The translations under genes and the position numbers were made by a program. From Fasciola hepatica (Eukaryota > Platyhelminthes > Trematoda > Plagiorchiida > Fasciolidae): 64,000 nucleotides of DNA. Under the pieces are notes generated by a model. The model was given only the letters and a program-made list of their open reading frames with translations, was not told where the DNA came from and did not search any database. Each line of letters starts with the position of its first letter. Within the stretch, counting starts at the first letter, position 1. The stretch is from contig CANUEZ040000180.1 of assembly GCA_948099385.1 (NCBI GenBank), forward strand, positions 5,416,501-5,480,500, given 5' to 3'. Shown in pieces: positions 39,360 to 52,499 of this stretch.

Positions 39360-40000
39360 CCAATGAAGTGAATGATTCATAGAAGTCAAGTCAAGTATTT
39401 GCTCCATACACCCCGGTAGATGAATATGCAGCAGTTACACAAAAAAGAAAGCAGCACTTACAACAAGAAATATGGAGATAAGGGATGATTTAGCAACTAG
39501 GGCACTAAACTTTTTCTAAGTTCAGCGTCGATGTTTGCAGGACTACATATGAAACGAGTACGGTTGGGGATAACGGAGGACCGGTAGGTAGTCGTGCGTG
39601 CATAAATCATTTTATAACTGTTGCGGGTGAAAGAAGAGGAAGCGCACACGCTGAGGTCCTCGTGAGGTGGGTGACTTGAGTCATTCAAAATTCCCTCGAT
39701 GAGTCTTTCGCACATTTAGTGATGTTGGGATATGACAGAGTCTGTGAGATCTTTATGGGGTATACCACTTGCACAGGATAACTGCTTGAGAGACCTTTTT
39801 ATTGTGATAAGATCTTGAGCATGTAGGCCAAGGAAGAAGACGGGAGGGGAATATAATCAGTGAGGTAACATGCATGCAAAGACAAAACGTTGAATGAGGT
39901 AAAGAGGTACAGGCATTGCTTTCAGGCACAAAACGTATCAGGTTAGTCTACTTACTTTTGTGAAAACACAAGCAACATGTTCAGTCGAACAAAGATTGTG
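39360..40000. other. Intergenic region
   Basis: No coding or repeat feature recognised apart from short chance frames. Confidence 0.5.
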
Positions 40001-42210
40001 GATGATCGTAATCCCAACGTATTTGACCGATAGTTGACGACAAACGGGGCCGTTTCCTACGTGAATGTCTGAACAGGATTCCGAAACGTTCACACACTTA
40101 GACCCTTTGGGAAGGGAGAAAACAACATATAAGCATTTACGGGGGTTTCAGGTTAGACTATGAGCTTCAGCCCAGGGGTTAATGTCTAGGTGTCGTTGAA
40201 GTGTCCAGAGGGTGTAACCCAAAAGCGACATCATTTGTATACTTTATAGTAGGGGAACAGCCACTGGCAGGCACGAAGGACGTGTGTGCAGAGAATAGAA
40301 AAGGAGAGGGGATTGCGCCTTGTAAATCATCTTGGGTTGAAACAGAAATCGAAGAGATTCTGCCTCCGTATCTCGTACACTGTTGCCGATTGAAAAAGTA
40401 ATCAAATAGTAGTCCAATGAATGAGGGTTGCATTCCGTTGTTTGAGAGTACGTCCTGAAGTTTTCGTCTATCAATACTGTTAAATGCGTCACTGTACGTT
40501 AGAAAGCAGATACGCACAGCTACTGATTTCTTGTCCAGCGAAGACAAAGCATTACGAACCAAAGAGGAAACAGTATCCAAGGTAGAGCAGGAGCGGTAGT
40601 AGACGAACTGGTTCATGTCTGGTGTTGCCAGATCACTGGACAGTCTTTGAAGTACTAACTTCTCAAACACCTGTAATGCGATGGGTGTACAGAAAATTGG
40701 ACGGAATTTCGCCGTTCCTTTCTGGGACACTGGTGTGATGGAAGCTGATCTCCAACAGTCATGAATCGTTTTGCAATACAAACATTGACTATGCAATTAC
40801 GTCGTGACCGGCGTGAGTATTTTTGCACGCTGCTGAAGTTCAGCTGGGGGAAGATTATCAGATCCATGAGATTTGTTGCACTTGAGGTTTCACAAGCCTT
40901 TGTAAACAGCTTGAGGGTATATCTTGTGGAAGATGGAGCTAATAAAGCTGGGACAAGATTGTACATTGGGACAGTTGAACAATGAATGACGCGATTGCTC
41001 GTTGAAGTTGCGGTTTAGATCTTCGGCATTAACTTTTGGGGGTGAGTGTCTTGTGGAGATGCCGCTCAAATGTTTGATGGACATCCGAAATTCTCGGCAA
41101 TCACTGTTGGCTAGGAGCGCACGACTGTATATACCATGCGGCTTGCGGATTTCTGATTCATTTGACAAAGAAGAGGCTTTCACTGCGCGGTGGCTCCACT
41201 CTTGTAGGCACTTTCCTCTCTACGGCGTAACTTTTTGAGAGACGGAGAGGATACTTGGTCAATACGTGTGTATATGGTCTCCAATGGACAACAGAGATTC
41301 AAGTAACTGGTAAGATGCTCGCAAAACAGTAGGGTCTTGGTGGTTGAAGATGTTGAATTTAGTTAGCTCGATCATAGCTTGAAGTCTTAGTAAGTTTCCT
41401 GGATCACAATGATGCTTTTTGCGTTTCGGGTCACGACAGCGAGTGAAGATTCTGTGGTTACTTGAGCCATATATCATTAGAGAGAACATTTTGGCGTGGT
41501 CTGACGTCCCCGGGGGTAATCTACGTGTGGCCCGAAGGAGATCGAGGTTGCTTGTGAAACACAAATCAAGGTAGGCATCAATTCTAGTGGAAAAGTTTAA
41601 AAAGTTTTTCAGACCCAATAGCGTCAATGATTCTAGCCGAGAAAGATCGAAATCACCACAGACAAAGCACAGAGAACTATCAACGTAGCTCAAAAGTTTG
41701 GGAGAGAAAATCTCAGAAGAATCCCGCGAAACACTAAAAGGGCATGAGGGAGAAATATAAGCATTCGCAATAACTATGGAGCGATATCTAATCATATGTT
41801 TAGGTTTACATAAGATCATGAAAGCACTAATGTAAGGATTCGAGTCATGAGTAGCGCCTGCCCAGACTTACACCAATCATATTTAAGTTAAGTAATAATC
41901 TCTTCGCGTTTCTTATGAGGCGAGGATCCGTCACCTCGGTAGCAAGTAAAGCCATCGAGATAGGTGATTTTGTAGTCAACATTGTCTTTGAGCCAAGATT
42001 CTTGTAGCAGTATGACCCCAAATTGTTCATATTCCTGACGGAGGGCAAGATCTTTCAAATCGCTAAAGTTTTCAATGAGTGAGCACACATTGAAACTGAG
42101 AATAATGGGTATGCACATGTCTGATATTTTTTGCCGCCGTGGAGCCATTTTCCATCCGGTACGGTGTTTCTTCGATATTCCAAAAGCCGTGGTAAAACAC
42201 ACCTATGAGT
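40000..42210 (-). mobile_element. CR1/Jockey-type LINE, decayed
   Basis: In minus orientation the endonuclease starts near 42202 (SFNVCSLIENFSDLKDLALR, ILLQESWLKDNVD, the Glu being the metal-binding residue). It continues at 41819-41259 (NAYISPSC, VCGDFDLSRLE, PPGTSDHAK). The reverse transcriptase is at 40796-40179: FRPIFCTPIALQVFEKLVLQ, then FNSIDRR and a PFLFS motif. The catalytic box reads YTND instead of YADD. Frameshifts separate the parts. No poly(A) tail was defined. Confidence 0.8.
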
Positions 42211-42240
42211 AATTGTTTCAGTTTGTGGCTTCAGGGATAA

Positions 42241-42415
42241 AGGTTCTAGTCGGCGGTGGTCAGACGGTCATCACGGCGGGCTTTCAACACTTCGGTCCCT
42301 GGTTCGAATCCTGCTTCCACTACCGGTAACATTCTCCGATTGACAGCCTCTAATTGACCGCTACCCCCTTCCTGAAATATTTTACCATTATTACATAATA
42401 AAAGGAAGTAAATAA
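42241..42415 (+). repeat. tRNA-derived SINE with B box
   Basis: Contains GGTGGTCAGACGGTCATCA, the canonical B box GGTTCGAATCC, GCTTCCACTACCGGTAAC and an A-rich tail (AATAAAAGGAAGTAAATAAA). Same family as 17985-18170 (+) and 21100-21225 (-). Confidence 0.75.
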
Positions 42416-42479
42416 AAAGATAAAATTTAGTATTTCTATGATAGAGTTTAAGGAAAGTCGCCTAAGAGAGAGTGGAGCA

Positions 42480-42960
42480 AGAAATGAGAGCGTTGCATGA
42501 GAAGCGAGCGAGCAGTTAGCAATCCGTCAAGAGTTAGAGACGACAAAGCTGGCAGAAGACTCGGAGGATTACTCATCCGTGCATTCGTTGGAACCGGTGG
42601 AAAGCAAGGACAGTTTTCCAGTACGTTAATAGCCAGATGGAGTGGAATGCGACACCAGCAGAATGCCAAAGCCGGCGTAAGGGAGTCTAGTCGGATGAGA
42701 GTAGAGGCCATGCGCACGGTTCTGAGGGTCTTCACTAGCATGGACCTACCTACAGTCGATCTTTTGACCTTTGACGAGCGACCTACCATGTATCGGAAAT
42801 TTAACCGGCAGTACCAGAACTAAGTAGACTCAAAAACCGGGGACGACAGGCAACGTCCATTATACTTATTGCATTACCGCAATTATAGGTCGATGGATGC
42901 CATAGAGTGTGCTATGATCCCACCCGAACCAGGAGCTAAACGTGTCCGCGAGCATGCCTC
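42480..42960 (+). mobile_element. BEL/Pao retrotransposon gag fragment 1
   Basis: The frame at 42497-42823 continues past a stop. It shows DLPTVDLLTFDERPTMYRKF, then VDSKTGDDRQRPLYLLHY and AIECAMIPPEPGAKRVRE, the pattern of the Pao gag region (DUF1759-type). Inactivated by stops. Confidence 0.7.
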
Positions 42961-43369
42961 TGGATAATCCTCGGTCGTCCAATCCCGACGGTAAAGTAAC
43001 CACGAACAAACGCGGAAACTATATTCAAGAGTAACCAAAAATCAACACATTATATAACACACGACAGGGAATACATGAAAACATGGCTTTGTTATTGATT
43101 TCCCAGAGTGGAGTACAGATGTGATTGGTTAAGTCGGATCACAGTGGTTAGCGGATAGGTATGAAGAGTAGGTAGTAGGTTGTCTGTTAGTGGTTGACGT
43201 GAACAGTGACGTGTGATGGACTGATTGGTTCATGGGCACACGTATGATGACTGCATTTTTGTGTCGGATATGCGAACCTTGTCATTGGTTAGCGTTACCA
43301 AAGCACCCTGTCCATCGGCTGGAGGAATAAGAAAAGCAGCCTCGCCGATGACTTATTTTAAGGGAGATT

Positions 43370-43640
43370 CCCAACTCCCTGACAGTAAAAGAGTGTGTGA
43401 AGTATTAAGGGACCTTTTTGGGTGGCCGCATGAGGTGAGTCAAGCTCTGTTAGGTGAGTTGATAGAACGAATAAGCACCGGTCAAATAGATGCAATACAC
43501 TTTCGATCCTAGCCGTTCGTATGAAGAGCTGCTGAATAGCTTTGGAGCAGATGGACCTCACAGCGATTCTAAGCGCGTTAGCAACGCTTGAGAAAACAGA
43601 GGAGCGTCTGCCGTATACCTTGCTTTGAGATAACCCATAG
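43370..43640 (+). mobile_element. BEL/Pao gag fragment 2
   Basis: Encodes SKRVCEVLRDLFGWPHEVSQ and ALLGELIERISTGQID, then degraded AALEQMDLTA-like sequence. Its start repeats the KRVRE motif that ends fragment 1, so it may be a second copy or be separated by an insertion at 42960-43370. Confidence 0.65.
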
Positions 43641-43969
43641 TGGTAGAGAACCTAAGTTCGGGGGACCGGCAGAATTCCTGTCGTCTATGACCAGAATAGG
43701 TCGCAGCCGCTTCGGTCAGTTATAGGAACAAAATGAGAGGACCCCCCAACCCAGTCAGATATCACCAAAAAGCATTCGTTATCCCGGACTGAATCTTAGT
43801 GTTAACCTAGTGGCGTACGGTAATGATGTTCAACCAAAGAAGTGCATCATAAGTACAGAACGGCATGATTTAGCAATATATCCGAAATATCTTGAGATGG
43901 AAGCACCAGCCAGAGGGGAAAAAGCGATGCAACATAGATTGTATTTTACTCGTCGCAACAAGACCACAC

Positions 43970-46900
43970 TTTAACATGGTGTGACGACTGGCGTGCATCA
44001 GCGACCCAACGAGCTATACAAGCTTGCTAACCTCAAGTCGAAGAATCAATCATACCTGGAAAATCAATGGGTAGAGGACTGACGAAACAGTTTCCTGGTC
44101 CTCCGGGTTGGGGGTCGATCTGAGGCGGTAATTCTGTCGGTAAAATCAGTGGGAGAATAACTGGTCCAAGCAAATGGGCCTCCACCTAGCCACCCCGCTG
44201 CTTTGAGGACAGTCTCTTGTCGGAACTAAAGGCTTTGGTCGAGAGAACCTTAATCGTTCCTCTGCTTAGCAGCTAGACATCCCAAAAGTACCCGTCTCAC
44301 ATCTCCCATGAACTACATGAATCCAACTAGTCCCATACTGAATCAGTCGTCAGGCAGAACAGTCAGGACGGCGTTGCGTATTGCATCGAGTGGGGTGGGT
44401 AGTGACAAGTAGACTATTGCTCAGAGTCCCCTCTCTTTCATTCGAATTTCGTCTTCCGTCCCCAACCACCTCTCTTTGCTCTCTCTACCTACCCGTTTCG
44501 CTCCCACTGATAACATGCCGGATACTCGCAACGATTCACTGACAACTAATGTGGTAAATAATCCTTAATCTCGTAACTCATATCTTCTCAAGCTTGATCA
44601 GCCTCTGAATCTCGGCTCCTTCAACGTGCATACACTCATGCAAACCAGTCAGCGAGAGTCTTTGGCGTTCACAATGGACTCTTTGACTACTAATCTCTGG
44701 GCGTCAGTGAAACGTTTATCCAGAAATCCAGCAGTGTGATTTAACTAACTGCTCCTGGTATCTCATCAAGGGATTTCCTGTGTACTTCACGAGGTGAGGT
44801 AGCTAGAGCTGAGGGTCAACGTCGTGTAGGAATAATCTAAACCTACAAGGATGAAGCTGACCTTTTAGAATGAATACCAGTTAATAATCATTAACGTGTT
44901 GTAAGACTCTAGGGGTCAGTTGGCGTTCAAATGGATGATCGTGTCAAGCCTCATCTGTTTGTAATCTCGACATACACTGCAACAGACTACAGCTCTGATA
45001 CGCAGAATGTTGAGCTTTACGAGGAACTCACCACTCTCGTTCGCAAGAGCAAAGGCCCCAACATTGCAATGCTAGCTGGTGATTTTAATGCACAAGTTGG
45101 CAAAACTTAGTGCATCAGAAAGTTTTTTCGATGGGAGGTGTGCCTTACCCGCTATGCGTACAGATAACAAAGATAGGCTTCTCCAGTTTTGTGCAGACAA
45201 TCGGTTATTCCTGTCTAGTTCGAATTTCCGACACCAATTGAATCGCACAGTGACAACGCACTCTAACTCTACAGGTATTCTGAATCCGATTGATCATATC
45301 GCAGTAAGTTACCGCTGGCACACATCTGTCTAAAACTGCAGATCCTTTTGCCCCATGTATGTAGAGCCGGACCATGCATTAATTTTGATCCGATTTGCGT
45401 TCCGGATTCACGGTCATCAATCCAAACCCGGTTAACCGTAGAACGTTCGGCTGTCCCAGAAGTTCGCACCAGTTATGAACGGAAACTAACACTTGAGCTA
45501 GGTACTCCAACGAACAGTAATATAGACGAGTACTGGGCCTATTTAAAACGGGCGATGCAAGTGGCGGCAGGTTTTGCTTGAGATCCTAGATCCTATATCC
45601 ATTAAATACATTGGATTCCTCAAGTGTCGCTGAGTCTAATGGAACAAAACGTCCCCTTTCGAACTGTAAGTAGATGAATTAGATACAAAGGAATCTACGA
45701 AGGCAAGTTGCAAAAAGCCTTAAGAAGGATCGCGAAAATTGGTGGGTCAAGATGGCTGAAGAAATGGAAATAGCAGCTGCTTCAGGTAACGGTCAAGGAT
45801 TGTTCCAACTTATTTGCGACGCCTTTGGACGACGAACCCCGGTTAGTGAAATTATATGCGATGAAAAATTAGAGCCTTTATATGGCAAACAACAAAGGCT
45901 CGACAATCGGGTCGAATACTTCAAGGTGCAGTTTAGCTGGCCACTCGCTAATGTAGTCACTCCGACGCCAACAACTGCGATTCCTGGGGGAGTCACTTGA
46001 GCACCCATCGGAAGTGAAAGTAGGGCCGAGCTTTCGATTAAGAAACCGTGGAAAAGTGGCCATTTCTTTTCAAAATGAGTGATGATGTGTCTATAATATC
46101 ACTTACCACGTTGCTCCGTGATATATGGAATGAGGAGCGCATTTCGTTATTATGGGGCGAGCCATTAGTTCCAACCATCTTCGAGAGAGGAATATGTAGT
46201 GTTTGCGGTAACCATCGTTCTGATAATCACCAAGTTATTTGCCTCAATTTTGCTGTGCCGTCTCATACCGATGCGCGAGAGGAACGCCCGCGAACAACAG
46301 GCCAGCTTCTGCCCAGGTCCGGGATGCACTGGCCACATTTCTACTCTTCACCAACTACTTGAGGCGCGTCACACAAACCGTCGACTAACAATAATGGCTT
46401 TCCTTGACCTGAAAGGCGCCTTGGATTCAGTTGATCGAACAGTGCTATCCAGTGCTCTTCACAGAAAAAGTATGCTACAGAAGTTCGCGGATCCAATGAG
46501 ATCATTGTTCTCCTGTACTTCTGGTTGCGTAAGGGTTTACGGCGAACTATCCAGCCCGTTCGTAACGGCCAGTTGTGTTCGACAAGGATGTCACATTTCC
46601 CCATTCCCGTTTAACTTTGTCATCGAAAAGATGATGGAGTATGCCCCAAGAGACCTTCAGGATGTGGGCGTCGAACTGGCAAACGGTGAATAGTTGTGTG
46701 ATCTAGATTACGCCGGTGACCTTGTCTACTTATTCGGACATAACATGCACAACGTGCACCAGACAGACTAGCAAGAACTTCAGCTCCACTCGGCATGCGC
46801 TTTGCACCTTTAAAGTATAAAGTACTGTTGCAAGACTGGACATCGACGGCTCTGGACATGTTAATCGATGGGGAGATACCAATTGTTGTCGATCGCTTTA

Positions 46901-47540
46901 TTCACCTCGACAACAACGTGGCGACGGATGGAAACACAGCATTAGGGGTGAATACGCCTTTATCTTAGGCTCAAGCGGCTTACGCTGAACTGGAGCACTT
47001 TTGGTGCCGACCTGGTATTTCACTGAAGTTGAAGGGTCGTGTGCACTGTGCCGCGGTGCACCCAGTTCTGTTGTTCTGATGAGCGACTTGGAGTCTGCTT
47101 ACAGAAGATGTTCGTCGCCTTGAGGTTTTCGACCATCGACGTTTGCGTAGTATCGCTAAGATTGGATGGAATGCCCGGCTAAGTAATACTTAGGTCAGAA
47201 GTCGAATATTAGGCATCAGTTCAGAAAATATTCTATCACGGCGTACCTAGCTTAGAAGACTTCGTTGATTGGGGCACATGTTGCATATGGCAAACACCCG
47301 TCCGTCGTACCGTTTCCTGTTTTCCATTCCTCCTCGGGAGTGGGAAAAGCCATGTGAAGATCCACAGATTACGTGACAACGGCGAATAATAAAATGTACA
47401 GCGAAATTAGGAAAAGTAGGTGCCTCACGTCTTCGTGGTTAGGGTCGAAGAGATCCCTGGAGATCGGAGACCTATGCCTGAGTACACGTGGCTGAACTAA
47501 CGTGATGACGCTTTTACGGGCAAGCTTCCTTCATTCTTCG
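43970..47540 (+). mobile_element. RTE-like LINE copy B, long but decayed
   Basis: The leader at 43970-44570 is distantly like 32400-32800. The endonuclease runs 44580-45630 (GDFNAQVGK then a stop, AMRTDNKDRLLQFCADNRLF, IDHIAVSYRWHTSV). The linker at 45752-46000 has IAAASGNGQGLFQLICDAFG. The RT is at 46199-46740: FLDLKGALDSVDRTVLSSAL and SCVRQGCHISPFPFNFVIEK, with the catalytic box changed to YAGD (DLDYAGDLVY near 46705). The 3' domain is near 47105-47420 (VRRLEVFDHRRLRSIAKIGW). Multiple stops. Confidence 0.85.
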
Positions 47541-47590
47541 AAATGACGAGTGAATAAAGATAGTTTGCTCATCATGCAGCTTCAACGCTC

Positions 47591-48055
47591 AACTCACCAT
47601 TGAAAACCATGGAAGCACTGTACAGCTGTTTCATCCTTGTTGGGAATCATCAGCAGAGCACATCCACCGAGTCCGCACGGGGACGTGAACCCGGGGTGAA
47701 TGATTGTGAGTCGAACACGTAGCCACCAGGCTTTCCGGGCTGGCTCTCAAAGGTTTGTCGAACATCTACACTACATGATATAACACCCTTTCGTCACTGG
47801 CTTTAAAAGGTAACAACCCAGTTCCGGAACAGCTACCGACTACTGTGATAGGTGACTTCTCTGTAGATGTGCTATATCATGTAGTGTAGATGTTAGACAA
47901 ACTTATGACAGCCATCCCGTATAGCCTTGTGGTTAGGGTGTTCGGTTCACAATCGTTCACCCCGGGTTCGAGTCCCCGTGGGGGCTCGGTGGATGTGGAT
48001 TCCTAACGAGGATGAAACGGCTGTACAGTGCTTCTGTGGTTTTCAATGGTGAGTT
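47591..48055. repeat. Inverted pair of SINE-like repeats (foldback)
   Basis: Arms 47591-47782 and 47873-48055 are inverted copies (outer ends AACTCACCATTGAAA / TTTCAATGGTGAGTT, inner ends beside ACATCTACACTACATGATAT). The loop is about 90 bp. Each arm carries a tRNA-like head, clearest at 47935-47990 (+), with GTGGTTAGGGTG and GGTTCGAGTCC as A and B boxes. The tRNA stems are not intact. Confidence 0.75.
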
Positions 48056-48069
48056 GGGAATTGGAGCTG

Positions 48070-50590
48070 CATGATGAATCGTATTATAAAAATGTAATCT
48101 CCTACTTCTCAAAGGCACAAAGACAGCTGGCTTGTTTTGATTATTTGTCATCCCGGTGTGATGTTCAGACTTCGTGTACAAGGCATTATCAACGAAGGCC
48201 AGAAAGAGTACCGAAAGATCCATGTACCGTATAAAATCAACCTTGCTCGACTCAACATAACAGTTGCCTAGTATTCATGGTTGACTAGGACAAACCCGAA
48301 AGGTAGATCAAGAAATCCAGTGATGAGGACGGGGTAAGAAACGGGGGCAGTGCTTGACGGACTGGACACTTACGAATGCTATTCCAGCACCTTGGAATCA
48401 ATATCCAAACGAGCAGGAAGAGCTGCAGCTGATTGGGAACTAAGAACTGCACCTCTTTCAATACACATGCATTCACGTTTATCGACATAGCATGTCTAAA
48501 TAAAGAGTTTAACAAAATTCTAAATAGCCCTTTTCAGATTACCTCACGTATGAGTTTATTAAAAAAAATAGGAAACTAAATTGGTTTTCCGGTATTTACC
48601 GTGATTGGTTTAGGTAATTTCAAGCTTCGTGTACCTATTGGCTGTGAACTATTATGCACTTCTAAGAAACTATATAACAATGGAGGGAAATGTCATACGT
48701 GGACGAAGGACAATGCAGCAAGGCTTAGTAAAGCCGGGAAACCTGTAGCTAACTCTTCAGAGTACGGTCTATAAATATACAACAAATCGCAGCCCTTGAA
48801 TTCATCAGTTTCAAATTCTCTACGAAAACTCAGAATTTACGGCCAAATATTGCGGATGAAATAAATCGCACCAATACACCGGAATTAAGATTTGTTCGGG
48901 ACAAGGAACATGCCTTTTGAACGACTGCCTGATTCATGTGACGGTTACTTGAGCATACATTGATCTAATGCTCAGACGGTCTTCGGTCTCGCAATCGGGT
49001 GATCTTGAATTGGATGGCATATGTCGTAACATGCATAGATTTTCTACCAAAGGACGAGATCGATATGATGTGCTTTGACCAGCCATTTACTGCAGTGCAT
49101 TCGATTTCCAGCCAGGTTAACCAGTCTTTAAGGTTTATAAACAGTTGCCATGGTGATTTAAGTACAACGGTCCATTCCTTTCGCGGTTTATTACTACACT
49201 ACTAAAACAATTGATAAGCGTAGGTGTTGTTGAGGTAACCTTCCCAACATTTTGTTGCCACTGGCATTGGGCATGAATCAATTAAGATCACCTAACTATT
49301 ACTACAAATAATTTCAGTAGTCAACATTCAAATTCAAAAGGTTTGAGTAAAATCAGAATCCTTGAACCCGCATTAGAAGGCTAACTTCTCATGGGCAAGT
49401 GAAACATACGAACGGAAAAACCGTGTTCCTGCATACTTATGCCACATATCCTCATATACTTAGTAGTAGTCTACCAGACCAGTGAGCAAGGGAATTTACG
49501 TCGTTTTTACAAGATACCCAAAACCAGAAAGCGGTACTGGAGGAGAACAGCTGTTTGATTGTTAAGTGGGAGTTACTCTACTGTTCATTTACGCTAATAA
49601 TGATTAGAATGAAAGAAAAATAAAATTTCCCTTTTGTTTAGTGGCTCTTGCTTAGCATTCAATAACCGAGCTGATCGGTCATATTCATGCTGTAATGCAT
49701 CAAACCGCATCGGTTTTCTGTGCGCAGTTGTTCAGCTCAAAGTTTTGACGTTGTAGTTGATGTGAACGCACGATAACTAAAAGCCGAATATCCATTTACC
49801 GACACAAATGAATGACAAAATATCTTCGTCGTATGCCACTGGCTCGAGTTCAAAAACTCGGTTGCACGCGGGCTATCAAAAAGTCCTCAATAATTTATTA
49901 TTTTTTTCTGCACCACACTGCACCGGACTTCTATCATTGTGACTAATGGAAGTGTTTTGTTTGTGATACTCCGATTTCTCAGTGTATAGTTAACAAAGTG
50001 GAATTCTGTTAGCTTTACGGATCAATGTGCTTGTATGGTATGCAGACAAGCTGTCGGCTTTCTGGCCAAAGATCTTAGGAATGAACATAGTGAGGGGTGG
50101 ATCCAACAAAAGTGCACTAAAATTGATAAGGATTAGAATGAATGGCTGAGTCCTTGCAATTCGTCATTCCTACAAATTGTGTGCATCGATTGTGCCATCA
50201 AGAAAAACGGGGCCGCTGAGTCTGTGGCAGAAGAGAACCAAGTTCAACGAAAGTCAGATCCCACGAGAAAGTTGCTTCAGCCACCGTAAGCAGCCCATCT
50301 GCAATAGCGAAGAAATATAGTCGGAAGAAAGCCGTGGTTTCAGACAACGTATTTCGGGAAAAAAGGTGCCTGCCACAACACTGCTTTTATAGATGTATCC
50401 GATATAGCTGACGGGGATACAATCCCTAATTTATGACATCCAAAAACCGCGGTCCCCTGAAAAATCACAAAGCCAAGGTAACGTACTGCGCCTCCATTCA
50501 GAACCCAGTGCTTTCCTATGGTTAATTTTTCAGAATCCACTGAATATGTGTGACAGAAAGTCGAGGGGATCACGATTTGTCCCTCCTACG
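48070..50590. other. Region without recognised genes
   Basis: AT-rich, with only short frames lacking recognised motifs. No repeats were identified by eye. Confidence 0.45.
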
Positions 50591-52480
50591 GGACTTATTT
50601 GCATGATATTCTCCCCGGAAGAGGAAAATATAACAAACAATGTAAGGGTGGGAGTCTTTTTCCGTTTAGGGATAATAAAGTAGACGGTACACCACGTCCA
50701 CTCAAGGTTTTCCTAGGATCCGATTACGATGTGTGTTTTGTGCCACAGCGGTCATACAGACTCGGCGTTGCTCGAGTTACTCGAACCCCGAACCGATATT
50801 TTGGGCACATAGGAGGTGTCCCCAATTCCGTTGGAAGCTGTTCAGTCTCGCCGGTCAACCATAGCTTGTAGTGGAGATCCAATAAGGGGCCTCACGGAGG
50901 CTGGGGACAGACGAGGACAAGCTCTCATTGTGTCGTCTAAAGTCAGGAGTCTGCTGAACAAACGGTATAAATTCGAGGCCTGGGTGTGATTTTACTCGAC
51001 AACGCTGGTTGAATTGACGGAGACGAGGCTTGACGGGTAAGTGATGGACTCGGAGGTGGCGCTGTCAGGGTACACTCTATGCCGTGCTGACAGAAACCAC
51101 GTGAGAGAAGGGGGACATGGTGACGTTTATCCGAGCTGACTTCTCTTCGCTACAGTTGGGCGGCCATATAGACCCGTAAGGCTTTGGTGTCGAGTAAAAC
51201 TAAACACCAGTGGACTTGAATCCGTTGATGTCATTTATCGGCCCCCAGTAGCTGATCCTCTAGAAATAACAACTGACGTATGAAGATGGGCTTGTGTAGG
51301 TCATAGTCTAGTTTTAGGTGAATTCAGCGTGCCGAAAGTCGACTGGGTAAACCAGCCATGCCACTCGGGTGCGGATTCGCTTTGGTTTGAGATCCTCAAA
51401 GAGGCTGGAGCTATCCCTGTGGCAAAGCATCAGGACGCCTACCGGAACCCAAGATCTTCAAACACCTATCCTAGACTTGGTAATATCTCTCAGATGTTCT
51501 GATGTTGAGAAGATTGAGTACTTACCTCTACTAGGCAGAAGTGACCACGGGGTGTTGACCATCAGCTGGAAGAGAGGAGCGATATTCGTACCTAGGCCAA
51601 AGGTGGATTCAACGTTTGCTGAATGCCATTCCAACAAACTGGGAAGGCCGCATCCCTAGCTTGGTGGTTTCCCCAAGGTTCATATGATATGATAATTCGC
51701 AAAGGAATACTTCATTTGTGCCAAACATTTGCTCTATCATCCAGACAGAGACAGCTCGCAAAGTGTTCCCCTTCGTTTGACTCTCAACTAAAATGTTTTC
51801 TGAAGCCTCAAAGTAGTTCACGGAAATCATGTGAGTGGAGAGGGATACGAGCGCTATCGCAGCATCCGTAGCCAGTGCAATCAACTGTATAGAGAAAAGC
51901 GATACACGTTCGAGGATACTCTCCCAATGGGCTCAGTAGAAGCAGCCAGAGGTTTATCCACTTACCTGCCCTAAAAGATGACAACCCCCTGGTATTTACA
52001 GGTGAGCACTATTCGGATTTACTGGCGAAGTACTACTTGTCAGTCTATGCTCCTGAATTGATACATCACTATCCCCACAAATAACAGTAGATGCTCCCTG
52101 TATCTTGTACGAATAAATTAATGAGCAAGAGGTGACTACCATCATGCGTAACATCAAAACCAACCAATCCCCTGGGCCATATGGTGTACATAGTGGCAAA
52201 GGGGCTGATTGAAGAAATGACTCAACCAGTCACTAATGTTCAATGCGTCGCTACAGCGGAAAAGTTTCCCCAGAAATGGAAAAAAGCTGTCTTGGTTCCA
52301 CTGTGCAAAGGTGGGACGAAGGCCGAGACTGTTACCCATCTGCCAGTCACCTTAACATGTGAATCCCTTGAGTCTATGGATAGAGGATTTCCTTCGGGGA
52401 AAGATGTTCGCAATACTAGTAGCACAATCGTCTATGACTGGACAGATCACCTAGATCCAGAATAGTGACCGTACGGTTCC
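50590..52480 (+). mobile_element. CR1-like LINE, decayed
   Basis: Plus-strand remnants of the endonuclease (VIYRPP near 51230, ILDLVISLR and YLPLLGRSDHGVLTISW near 51460-51580). The RT start is near 52140-52360 (NIKTNQSPGPYGVHS, FPQKWKKAVLVPLCKGGTKA, LPVTLTCESLE). The rest of the RT is missing and the sequence stops at the Ty3-type element boundary near 52480. Confidence 0.75.
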
Positions 52481-52499
52481 CGTTGCACGAAACGACCAT

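Noticed and set aside
47935..47995. Possible tRNA gene
   Set aside because: The B box is canonical, but the acceptor and anticodon stems do not pair properly and the segment is part of an inverted SINE-like dimer.
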